64,000 nucleotides of DNA from positions 1-64,000 of the forward strand of contig WIXG01000143.1 in NCBI GenBank assembly GCA_009869945.1, read 5' to 3'. Origin of the DNA: Mesaphorura yosii. Its lineage: Eukaryota; Arthropoda; Collembola; Poduromorpha; Tullbergiidae. Shown here in pieces: positions 50,801 through 62,704 of this stretch. The notes under the pieces are model-generated. The model was not told the origin of the DNA. It saw only the letters and a program-made list of their open reading frames with translations, and ran no database searches. Made by a program: the position numbers and the translations under genes. Each line of letters opens with the position of its first letter. Positions within the stretch are counted from its first letter, which is position 1.

Positions 50801-53800
50801 CTGAGCAGCTCGAGCTCGAATTCTCGTTCTCACATTAGTCGAATCTGTTTGCGCTGCAATAAAATCACTCACGATTCACAATCACGACGTTGTTTTCGTG
50901 TTCGCTTGACCTCAGCGGCGAACAAATCATTACAGCTCATTAATACATGATAAGATCGATAAATGGGTGCAGTGCAGAGCCATGAATAGTCCATGGTAAT
51001 GAGTAAGAAGCACAGACACCCTGCCAGACACGAGTGCAGGGTTCAAATGTTCAAAAAAGATGTAATCATAATTACCGAGAGATGAAAGCGGATTTCTTTC
51101 AGTTGACTGGAGTGACACAATAGAACGTCAAATGATGATGCGGAACACGCGGCCAGGCACTGCACTGCCCGTTGACAGAATTTTATTGAAAATCAGGTCC
51201 TGTTCTGTGTACCGAGCTGCGCACCGTGCGATATGGGAAAATTCTCTTACTTGAGTTCACGGTGCGCGTACGCTCGGGAACGACACAAAATAGAGCATCA
51301 CAGCAGCAGCGGTAGTGGCAAGTCGCAGTCCTCAACAGGTGGTCTTCATTTATCATCATCTTCATTCAGGAAAATCGCCGTCATGTTCCTATAAATAAAT
51401 GTTCTCACGTTTCTTGCCGCTGATGCTGGGCTGCGACTCGGCCGGCTTTTCTCCTCTCTGCTTCCTTATTAATTCCATCCAACAGCAACAACAATGAGAC
51501 TTGTCTCTTCGGAGCCCCGAGTCAAAGTCGTCTCTTTAAAGGAACCAACAGCCAGCAACAACAGTAAGGAAAAAGACCAGCAGCGATTTCACATTCATAC
51601 GAAGAAAAGATTTATCATATTCGGAGTACGTGCACAAAAAATTGGACTTTTACACCTCCGCTGTCAGCCCGGCTCGGTGTTGTTGTACTTTGTTGTTCTG
51701 CTACTGTTGCTGGGACTCAGTCAGGCTTTGAATGAACTTCTTTGCTTTGCGAGTCGCGAAAAGTAGAAGGCAAATTGCACGAAACATTTTTATATTGCTT
51801 TCGCCTCGGCCTGGCCATGGCTTTCGGCGAATCTTTCATTTCTCAATCTGTCTCAATATTTTTTGCTCGCCGGCAATTACCGCCTGTGCTGCACAGTAGC
51901 AAATCACTCGACCGACCGACCAGACTCTGCACGCTAAAGTGTCCGGCCACTAAATTAACGTCCGCTCAAGTCCAACTCCAAGACAGTTACAAATTTATTA
52001 CGAGAATATGGCAAGTATGCATGTAAGTACGGAAATTCGGCAATTTTTTGCGAAGAAAAGGCTTCAAAGCGAGTTTGCCGTCTCCGTACGAACCTGCGGC
52101 AGGTCTTTGTCCAATTTCTGCAAACTTTTGCAGTCCCTTCAGTATCGATCATTTACAAGTAGAAGGTAAAGTATATAGCACGTTTACAATTTAAATGAGT
52201 ACTGGGGCCCAAAAATACAAGCCAGGAATTGCCAACTGCGCATTCAATAACGGCGTCAGTTCAAAGAAGATCCATTGCTCATTATTACTGCTCGTATAGC
52301 GATCCTATACATAATTAATGCACTCATTCCACATGTTAATGGTAATGCTCTTATTTTGAACAGTTCGAGTCAAAACACAAATATTATGGGTGCATGAAGA
52401 CGAACTCGAACGCGTTCACATACGCTGTCATCAATTTCAATTGGGTTGCTCCAAGCTTCGGCGGCCTCGAGTTAATTGTTTCGGTCGCTTCACCGTCGCC
52501 TTCGTCCTGAATAATTTAAGCCAGCCAAGAACTGGTAAACTGCATAAAATTATGGTGATTCGGCGAGTGTGAATGCGTATTATTTTAGTCGGCCATGCAT
52601 ACCGCCAGTCAGTCACCGTGCTCGCTCGCTCGCATGCACGGAGCTGTAACACGTAACCTCCTTGTGATGCGATTCAGTCTGAGCAGAGCTGAGCAGACTC
52701 ACGAGTCCTAATGAGCGCAGCGAACAGCGATAGCGAAGAAGGAGTGACAACAATTTCAATGATGATGAAACCGTGAGTGGGACGAAACTTTTGAATACAT
52801 TTTTCCACTCTGCTCGACTCGACTTGTTCACTTGTTACATTGTCGGAAGAAATTTTCAGTATCGACATCTTCGAGTTGCTTGGCGTGGCTTTTTTCTCTT
52901 CGCCTTTAAATCTCAACTCTTTTCGCTGCTTTTTTCCCAGCCACATTATAATTCTTCTCATCGCACACCACGTACGAGACATTCATTCGAGGCACGCAGC
53001 ATCGACTTCTGGGCAAAAGTCTATAATTTTGTGGAGACACAATTTCTGGCGCCTTCTCACGCCAAACGCCAACCGAATGCATGTGAACATGCACTGAACT
53101 CGGTCTGGGCTCGCCTCGGCGCTGCGCCTCCATTCATACGTGTATGCACGGCGGCAATAATAATGATAATATGCAACAACGCGAGACATCATCGCCATTG
53201 CCACTGCCACGTTGCAGTGTCTTACAGTTTATTGAGATCGCATTGGACATTTTTACGTTTTTCAGCAGACTGCGCAGTGGCAGAATCCAAGCAACTCAAT
53301 TTGAGGGCCTTCTACCAGTGCTTACCCTTACTCGGATGTTGCCTGCTGCAATGTGCTACCGATTTCCAGCGAAGAGAGGAAAGGCTTGTACATTTTTGCT
53401 GACTCATTTCACAGAATCACCCATGAAATTGACCATTTTCCGCTTTAACTGCAATAATTTGTTCAATTGCGGCAACAACACACAAAACCGAACCGGCACT
53501 GCACCGCCTCATTACGAGTGGTTGTCTTTGCTACTTTGTCTCGCATGGCTTTGCTGTCTTAACTTCAAATGTCATCCGATGCGAGGAGATGCAGTGACCG
53601 TGGTATTCGCAAAAGAAGGATTCAATACAGGCTGAAGGGTCTGCGCTCACCGTAAATTACTTGAAACAATAGACAACAGCTGTGCATGGACAGAAAACGC
53701 AGACACTCAAGGCTCGGCCTCTTCCTCGATGGACACTAATTATAATTTACGACGACTGGCTTGGCTTCTGCCGCCGTTATTGCCGCTTCTGCTGCTGCAA

Positions 53801-56800
53801 TCAAACCAAGGCACTGATTAATTCTGTCCGGAGTGGAGAGTCAAGAGCTCTTCGAGACCGAGACCATCTTGCATGCTGCTGCGCTGTATTTCGTCTTGCA
53901 GCAACGGCAACCGTGATTACAACGTACGCGCGACGAGATCGAGAGAGAGAAATACGGGAGAAAAATCATCGGATATTTGTAATATCATAAAATGGGGAAG
54001 ATGATTATGATGGGATGAACTCCGTGCCGTAATGTCACGGCTGGGCTAGACTAGGTAGAGGTTGCCCTCAGGAGGAGTCAGAGTGTATACTTATAAAATA
54101 TATTTCCAAACAAACCATTCGCTTACGAATGCGCAGCGCAGCGACCGTCCGTCCGTGCTGGTGTCTGTTGTCTCATCATAATGGTATTAAGGAATTGGAT
54201 GGCGCTGTCCTTAATGATAACTTTTGATCCGATCGGATCTGGCCAAAGAGTTTTCGTTTTTCCAGATGAAGATGAACCCAAAGAAGACTAGAACCAGAGC
54301 CCAGGCTCGCGAGATCTTGCCTTGCCTTTCAAATTATGCTGTGCTGGCGGAGCTGGAGAAATTCAGAGGAAGAAGTCCGCCGTCGTCGTCCAGAACACCG
54401 CGCAGAGACGCGATGAACATTAAACAACTATAAAATATATGTAAGTACACTAACCCAACAATTACGCATCCTACCAATTTTTATGTTGAACCTAAAATTA
54501 AGGAAAGTCTTGAAATGAATGGCGCCGTCTTCCCTTTGGCAAACGCAGGCGATGCGGTGAAGTGATCAACAAACGAAAAGGCAAAGCCAGAAAGCAGCCA
54601 GGCTAAAACAGAAGGCAACGACAACCGGCAGTCGGCGGCCCAGATTTTTATATCAAAGTAATTCGCGTCTTAGTTTCGCCTTTGTGTCTTCAGAGAGATT
54701 GTGATTTGCCAAGTATTCGCGAAAATTTCGCAATTTTGATCCGAGATGTCGAAACTCCACATGAAAAGATCTTTTACTCAATTCCACCAGAGACACCGCC
54801 GCCGCCGTGAAAGAGCACAAGGATTTTATTGCCACATGCAAGCCGCAGTAAAACCGAAGCCAAAGCCACCGGCTTTCAGCCAAGCTGAGAGCAGAATCGT
54901 CGACGGTGCGGTGCCACAATCACACAGAAACAAATTCAACCCTTTGAGACTCTGAGAGGCTCATAAAGAGGAATTATTATGACGAAGACTAATGACCGTA
55001 ATAATAACAGCAACAGCAGAATTCTTGTATCTTTTCTCTCTGCCGTCAAAGTCGAGGAGAAATCGGAACAATGAGACAAAACTTTGCGCTTTGCGAGCTG
55101 CGACTGCAGCACGGCCGAACCGCATTTCGTTTTATGATTATGTAATATTCAGGCCAAAAATATTTCTTCGATCATCATCGCAATAAAATAATAAAGTTTC
55201 CGAGCCGAGTTTCCTGTGCAAGGGGTGCGAAGAAAGGGTTACGTGAATCTGTATCGTGGATCACGGCCCGAGATTGATATCATAAAAATATAGACTAATA
55301 ACAACTTACATCTTGAGACTAATTCACGAGGACCGGGGCAGGAATACAGATGATCTTTTTAATAATCGACATCGACCCGCTTCTCAGGAACCCACTAGAT
55401 AGGACGCTAGTTTACCACATTTTTTGATTTATTCTCAAGTGGAGCAGTAATTATCATTATAAATGGCCTGATGAGAGTCCCACTTCGAAGTCTCAGGTAG
55501 CTGAGAATGTAGAAGGGAATAGAAACGAATATAAATAGGACCGAGGTTGTAAAAGTTTATAATACGAACAAGGCTACGAAGACGAGTAATTGTAAAATGC
55601 TTATCATTATGAATACAGATAGAGAAATGGAGCGTCTTCAGCCGAAGTCGCTCCAAGAAACTAAATTCGGGTGCTTTTTACCTTTGCTACCTGGATTAAG
55701 AATTAGCTTCGGGATTCATTATTCTTGGCAGGACCTGAGTCGCTTGGATGGCAGTGCCTCGCAGCCAGAACAACGGAGCTTTTTGTGAAACCTATATTTA
55801 AATGAAGCGGACACTAAATATGCACTCTCAAGCTACTGTTGTAAAAATTTACTTAAAGTTATAAATACGAATAATAAGATTCGATCGGCTTTGTCTTACT
55901 TAACTGAAGGATGGCGACAGATAGACCAAAAGAGAATTCTACGGGACGTGTCGTCTTTAAAATTAGTTCCTGAAGAAATACCGAAGAGAAACCACGGAGA
56001 CTTACAGGAAAATGTCTTCACTGCGTTGCAGGACACGCATCAATTTAATTAAGCATGGCGAATTCAGCATAATGCAACTAAACAAAATCTGCTCTTGGTG
56101 TGTTTCGATGTGACGGTGTGTTCATGTATCGCTGGATGAAGTAGTGAACCAAGGGACTTGACAGATTGACGACAAAACATGAGAACATTGTTCTAATGAA
56201 GCATTCCTTTTCACTTCTTTCCTGGGACGACTTTCATCCCAAGCATGACCAATCGTTGCACTTTGTTGCTTGGGATTGTCAGTTGAAGCCTGGCGACAAA
56301 AATGTGACAAAGGCTTTAGAGTAGTGCTTTTCGCAATCTTTCTTTCGACGTTGCAAAAATAGCTTGTGCCCACACCGGTTCCGATATTTGCAGTATAATA
56401 ATTATAGCCAAATTATTAGACTTTCCAGAATCGTACCTCATTTGTATGAACGGCTCTTGGCGCGCAGCACGTGCCGAATTTATGCAATTCGATTGTAGCG
56501 GCTAATTTACTTCTACCACACCGCCTGCGCTCGCACTTGGAACTCTAGGCATAAAGTGCTTGGTTAAGTGTTCTATTGTTCTTGGAAATCGTGCACACTC
56601 GTGCCTTTTGTTCCAGTGAAACAAAAACCAATCAATAGAAGCAATCATAAACCAGTGCAGCACATCGCTGACAGCGCGTGGTAGAAATGCATTCACCGGG
56701 CTGTGGGCTCGTCTCAAGTACGGGCTGGTACTTTGGACGTTCGTGTGTCGTGCCTTATCCAGCGCATGCCATCCGATTATGATAACGTCAAATGAATCCG

Positions 56801-59800
56801 CACGCAATGTCGGCCAGGGCAGCGGACTTGAAATAGAATTCATAATTTTTGCATATCACTTGTCATCTCAATGTGATTCTTTGGTTCTGTCATATTTTGG
56901 TGGCTCATATTTTTTATTTTAAGACTCACTACAAGGCGAACCGGTGACAATAAGTTAGTCTTCCAAGAGTCGAATCATGTAACGGACAAAATACTTTAAA
57001 ATCGAAATCCATTGAAAATATATGACCAAGCTTTTAAAAAAGTGTTGACATTTCCCGAGTATTTCTTCCTTTGTGTTTCTGTCCGAATTTAAAGTGTGTT
57101 ATACATACGACTATTAACGTATCTAATGAAGGGGTTATGAAATAGATTTCTCCTTCAATTTTACGCCTGCTGGCAGCATGCAGGTACTTTGCATGGCGTA
57201 TTGTCGTGTTTTGTGCGGGGTTTGCACAATATCATGCTTCATGACAAAAGAGCGAAGAGCTTCCAAGCATAAAAGAGGTTAAATAGAGGAGAGAGCAGAG
57301 CACCGGAAGTCGGTTCTCATATTTCAATTCGATTCATGTTGAAAATCGTATTCATGCAAAGTATTCGCTAAGGGTCATTCAAAAATGCGTGCGTGGTGTG
57401 CACTTTGGTCACAGAAACTGCCTCAGCAGTCGAGTGACGGGGAGTCGAGTTGAGTCCTTTTGTTCGCTGTCTGCTCCACGTGCCAAAAGGGTTACACATT
57501 ACAAATTCCGAGTATTATTGTCGTGTCCTCATGTCAGATGCCAAAACCCGAACTGAATCATGCTCACGCCTTACCTCTGTCTCGCAATTCACCTGGCCTG
57601 CAGCGCGGACTGCGAACGCGTACGCACAATGGCTGGACGGTGGACCCTTTCCCATTATTCCAAACAAAACATAAATAAACTGGCATTAGCTTGATGCTTG
57701 TCGAGTGCATGAACCGGTCTTCAAATAATAACCGTCACCCACGCGTCGTCGACAAATGCCATTCCTGTAATGTGTCTATTTATGATTTCATCTCGATTCA
57801 AACAATCCCTTTCATTTCCTTTACTATTGATTTTCATACAAAGTTCGGTTTAACTTAAAAATCTGTCAATGCTTTTGCCCGTGTCTGTTATGTTGACACA
57901 TCGGTTCTCGTTACTGCCTTCGACCGGACCAGGTTGGCTTGTTTGCTTTGCCCACGCAGTTGGTTTGCTTGTTCTGCATCGTCTGCAACTTCGAACCGCG
58001 GATTGTTTGCTTCCACTTTATGTAAATATGCTGTGCGAATGAAATTTACCATGTTGGAGAAGGTTAATCAGTTCCAGGCTCATGTCAAGCACATTTACAA
58101 AAGTTTGACGAATTCAAGACATGCTACGCCATACATTATGCATAAAATATGATCAATACTCGCTCGTGGTGGCGATGTTAAGAATGTTTACTTAGTTTAT
58201 TAAAATTATACACGGCTGCATAACCGTCAGTCCGCGCCTTGAATAATTCAATGCACTATTCATTAACGAATTACGATACGCGAGCGATGGACAGTGTAGA
58301 TTACTGCTAATGGCCACCAGGGCAGAGATTCCGCATTATCCCTAATAACCTGATCGGCTTGTAGTCCTATTTGCTATTTTAGAATGCCATAAATTTTAAG
58401 AGCTTACAATTTACAAGTTAAGGAGCACGAAAATTACTGCAAATGGCAAGGCAAATACAAACCCGCAGCCGACATTACCATTTTGTATGCCAGGGTAAAG
58501 GGAACAACTCGAAACATAGTCAAATACAGCGCTGTTTTGTTCATGTTCGTATTTATTGTATTGGTAGTGGACTTGTTCCAATTCCAATTTGCAATTATCC
58601 CTGAAGTATGTTTAAGTTTCAAGTTTAAATACAAAACAGTATTGTGAAGGCCCATTACCTGCATAATTGGAGTTTTGGTCGACCCAGACCGAACAAGAAA
58701 GGCAGAATAGACGACCAACTTGCTGGCAAGCTCGAATGATTGGAAATCCATGAATATTTAAAGCATTAATGACTCTAATTGCGAAGCGGTCTTACATTTG
58801 CCTTGCCTTTCTCACAATTCGTGCAGTTTGGAGCTGAACCACGAAACCTAAGAAAACGGACACTCATTTCTGCTTCTTGACGTCGTTCTTGACAAAATTA
58901 CGCAAGCTTCGTCTCTTGCGTGCAAACTCGAAGGTGAAGGTGTGACTGTTGTTTGATTGGATGCGATTCGGATCTTTCTTGATGCAATCTCCAACTTGCA
59001 AGCTCAGTTGTAAATTGTGAAATATTAAGAAAGTTTAAAATCAAGCTAAGCTCATTCAGGATACTATTTTATTCCGACGCCTTTCGCATGCAAATGGGAC
59101 GAGATTGGCCGACGATAGTCCGCAATGATAATTGAAGCTTACACAAATACGAGAACGGCGAACCCAAGCCGAATGACTGCTGCTCAGCACAAAGACCCAA
59201 ACAATGATTGCTAAATTATTCACGATGTGATGAATTAGCTTTCAATATTCGTATCTCGTATTGCATTCGAATGTGACTGTGGCGGAGGCGAGGACGAGTA
59301 ATGTATTAAATTTTGCACTGCGCCCTGCTCATACACATCGCTTAATAATTCTCGTGTAATAAACCCACTACACCAGGGCTCGGCGAGAGCACAGACGATG
59401 ATGAGCAGGAGCAGCACAGTGCGCAGAATAATTCAGCTCGCATTCTGTGTTTCGTGCTTAGAAACGAACCAAGTTTGGCTTTAGCTTGGCCTGGCTTGGC
59501 TTTCTTTCCTTTTTCTTCTTCGTGTGATACGCCCAGCCAAATTATAGGGCAAAAGGCAACAGAAAAGAGAAAACGGAATGGAAAAAGTTTCCATGGAAGT
59601 TGTACGACGGGCGCTGCCCCGCCGCCGTGCCGCCGTCGAGCCGAACCGTAAAGCAGCTCACACACCCACACGTTTACATCTGTCGCGCCGCACCGCCTCG
59701 TACCTTTGCTTTCATGATGCAGTGGCCCTTCGATGATAGCAACATGATTTTGGCTTGTATCATGAATACAAGATGCGAACACGATACATGAAGCTGCTGC

Positions 59801-60422
59801 ACATCTATGATGACAAACAGCGATGGGCGAAAATGCAGGCATACGAGAGGATGAATAGGCTAAATTCGTAATAGTAATGGGCTTATTTGTCACACGGTCG
59901 AGCTGTATCGTAATTGGAGATCATGTTTCAATCGGCTTAATCAGATGATATCGGATAACAAGTTGTTTCGTCTTTGCCTTCGTTAATTAATTTCTATTCA
60001 AAGGTCGTTATCGTCATCGATTACGTGTGCATGGCATGTGCATTGGAAATTCGGCTTTGGGATTGAATTTTCAGTGAGTTCGCAAGGAAATTTTAGTTTT
60101 TGGATCGAATAGACATTTTGACATCTCGGCGCGTCTCCGTCGTCGCTGAAGCTGTCCATCACTCGTGTTCCCTCTCTATTGTTGGCTCTTTCCATCTAAA
60201 CCCAGTCAACTGAAGTCAGTCTACATCAGCGACTTGTCATATTACAAGTCGCACAGGATTGGTCGTCACGATAATCCTTCATTCATTCAGATCTCATATC
60301 CGTTGAGTGACGTGTATCGTTTCTGTTTTTGAACATGTTTGAATGTTTGCATGATCGACATGGCCTGACTGACCGGACTTCCATGGCACGGCACGGCATG
60401 GCAGGACCTATCTGTCCATTTA

Positions 60423-60438
60423 GGCAGGCAGGCAGGCA
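60423..60438. repeat. (GGCA)4 microsatellite
   Basis: Four GGCA units, followed by the degenerate units GACA and GGCT. CATGGCACGGCACGGCA-like words lie on both sides (about 60383-60402 and 60609-60626), so this is a locally slippery stretch. Confidence 0.8.
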
Positions 60439-60481
60439 GACAGGCTGGGCTGTTGCTCTTACCCACAACAATCATATCATA

Positions 60482-60497
60482 ATAGTAATATTACTAT
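60482..60497. repeat. Perfect 16-bp AT-rich palindrome
   Basis: ATAGTAATATTACTAT is self-complementary. It lies in the interval 3' of Distal-less. It could be a dimeric homeodomain-type site or chance in AT-rich DNA. Confidence 0.7.
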
Positions 60498-61858
60498 TAC
60501 TGGCGGACAGTACTACGATGACTGTTACCCAAATACCACCAAATGTTATTTATTGCTACACATGCACAGTACGAAGCAAGGCACGACCGGAATATTCATT
60601 TCAGGATCGCATGGCACGGCACGGCAGTGGTGGTGGTGAATAATATTTTGTTCGCCTCGTGATATGAAAGGTTATCAACATGCGATGCCATGCAAACTAG
60701 GCATAGCAGGCAGGGAAGGCAGCAGAAATGGAATGGGAAGTTGAGAAAATAAAAATCTAGTCATGTCATGTCATACAAGGTTAACTCCCAGTGTCAATCA
60801 TTTTCTACTCCTGCATACATCGTGCTCGTACGCGTACGCATCCACTGCCATGCAACAGTACTCGTTTCATTTCATCACATTCATCCTGTATGCATGCATT
60901 TGAAGGTTCAACCTCAAAAATCTTCAAGTTATTCAAGAAGAGCGAATTCTTCAGTCAGTGCAGGGTGATGGCAAAAAATTCATTGTGAAATTATTAAAAT
61001 CCTACTCGACTAGCAGAGATGTATCGCCTGTAACGCGTAACAGCGTTGATGAACCAGCTTGCTCGCATGACCACGAAAGCCTAGATAGCGTAAAGTTGAA
61101 GTTGAAATCAATCCAAAAATCCTCACGAAGTGGGCAACGGCAACCACGTGTCGCGGTCGTTCGTCGTCTTTCTATAATTAATTGAATGCAAAAATTATGC
61201 AGATGAGTCGCGAATCGTGAGCAAGTGAATCTTGCGCATTGTATTCCAAATTTCGGACTTTAATACTGTTTTCTGTAGCAAATTAAACTCGTACACGTAC
61301 AACATAACATAATCGGGAACAAAGATCCGACTCCGATGGAGTACAAGTACGACACACAAAGGAACTAAGAACAGCGGGGGCTGGCAGAGGACCCCTCTTA
61401 TCATTATGATGATGATTCTTGCTGATTTGATAACACATTTGTCTTGGCTAAGGGCTAGGTTACGGTTATCCTACACGGGACTCTAGCAGACTACCAGCTA
61501 CGCACGTTCTTAAATACATTGTATACAATTAAACGAGAGTTAAGTTGGATTTGGAATGATGAATTCACATAATGCACATTTAAAACCTTAACTTACTTTA
61601 CGTACGTGGCTGCAGATGTACTTGACGTACTGATAGACTTAACAGTAGTAGTGTATTTGTAGTTGGGTTTGTTTTGTTCTTGCCAGGATAAATTGATAAA
61701 TTGTGGAATGCGCAGGACACGACCGACCGACAAAGTTTAGGTTCTTACACACGGAGTTAGACCTTAATTAGCTTTACGTGCGGTCGGCATTCGCCACAGT
61801 TCATTCAGGAGCCTGTGTAGTAGTCGATTGATTCTTTAGTTTAGGAATGTGTTAGTGT

Positions 61859-62704
61859 CTATGTGAGAAGCCCCGAGTGGTCCTGATGGTACCAGTGGTA
61901 CTGGTACGGGGCTTGATGACCTACGTGTTGAAGGCTGGGGTGCGGCGGCGGGTGATGAGGGTGGTTGCCGCCAGGGATTCCCATTCCAGCAGCTGCGTGA
62001 GGAGGTACTTTCATATCCCAAGGAGACACTGGAGATGAGCAACTGGCCTGCAAATGAAATAATCATACGTCAGTTTGGTGCTTGCTTGGTTCTCGGCCTC
62101 TGTTTGTTTGTATTGGCTAAAAAGCTACGGGTTTTGATGATTGGACAGCAAATAACTTGATTGAATAAAGAATTTATGTTTCGTAATAGTTTTTTGTGGT
62201 CTCGCCATTCAGCTCGCCACAAAAAGAAGGATTTGTATTGTCACAACTAAGCACTATCTACGCTGAAGTCAAAGCCGACGGGAGCATGCAAGTGTGTCCA
62301 CACGCAAGCCCGAACGAAACAAAAGAAGGACCTTGGGCCGATTTGGGCCACTTTATTGTTGTGACATGAGATCAAATCAAAACTCGCCACACCACATGCA
62401 ACGTCGGCATCGGCAATGGACAAACAACAAGCTGATCTCGTGAGATGCGGGCTCGAAAGTGCATGACGTGAAATATGAGGATAAAATTGCAATTTACCTG
62501 CGACTGGTTGCTAGGATTATTATTCGGTGGCGGAGGACTCATATCACCAGGCTGAGACGGGAACGAGTCCGGTGCTTGTGGGCTCATCGTCTCGTTTGAG
62601 TTCTCTTGCTGAAGCGACGGCTGATTAGGTCCTCCTGATTGTGCTTGGGCAGCTTTCATCAACTTTTTGTACTTACTCCGGCGATTTTGAAACCATATCT
62701 TTAC
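61859..62704 (-). CDS. Dll: Distal-less homeobox protein, C-terminal part (5' exons outside the window)
   Basis: Homeodomain transcription factor that specifies distal limb and appendage identity in arthropods. Two 3' exons are present: 62704-62498 and 62047-61859, in phase 0, encoding the last 131 residues. The first begins in homeodomain helix 3 with [20 protein letters not shown], the diagnostic Dll sequence. A Gln/Asn/Pro/Ser-rich region follows, ending MSPPPPNNNPSNQSQ. The last exon has the conserved SSPVSPWDM and ends in YQYHWYHQDHSGLLT, matching the Dll C-terminus. The acceptor TTCTTGCAG before VKIW lies at homeodomain position 44/45. No exon with helices 1-2 is found on the minus strand up to 64000, so the gene continues to the right and is truncated by the window edge. 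Confidence 0.95.

Larger units (their letters stand above)
41643..61858. promoter_or_regulatory. 20-kb gene-free interval between two homeobox genes
   Basis: No protein-coding gene is supported over about 20 kb, in contrast to the packed left half of the window. Long open frames here (for example 52773-53402 and 59342-59893) overlap other frames on both strands and carry no motifs. The sequence is rich in TAATTA/TTTATG-like homeodomain-type words and in short tandem repeats (CCTG/GGCA and CATGGCACGG types). Its position, upstream of the NKL homeobox gene and downstream of Distal-less, fits a shared cis-regulatory domain. The Dll 3' UTR occupies part of the right end. This is inference from position, not from identified elements. 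Confidence 0.5.

Noticed and set aside
52773-53402. 209-codon open frame on the plus strand
   Set aside because: Several frames on both strands are open here at once, there is no domain motif, and composition is Cys/His-rich and irregular. It looks like a stop-poor stretch of non-coding DNA.
57208-57254. Hairpin GCATGGCGTATTGT...ACAATATCATGC
   Set aside because: Arms are only about 15 nt with an internal bulge and the hairpin is under 50 nt, too short and imperfect to propose as a microRNA. No similarity to a known microRNA.
59342-59893. 183-codon open frame on the minus strand
   Set aside because: No motif, no splice partners, overlapping plus-strand frames, and Cys/Ser/Ala runs from simple sequence.
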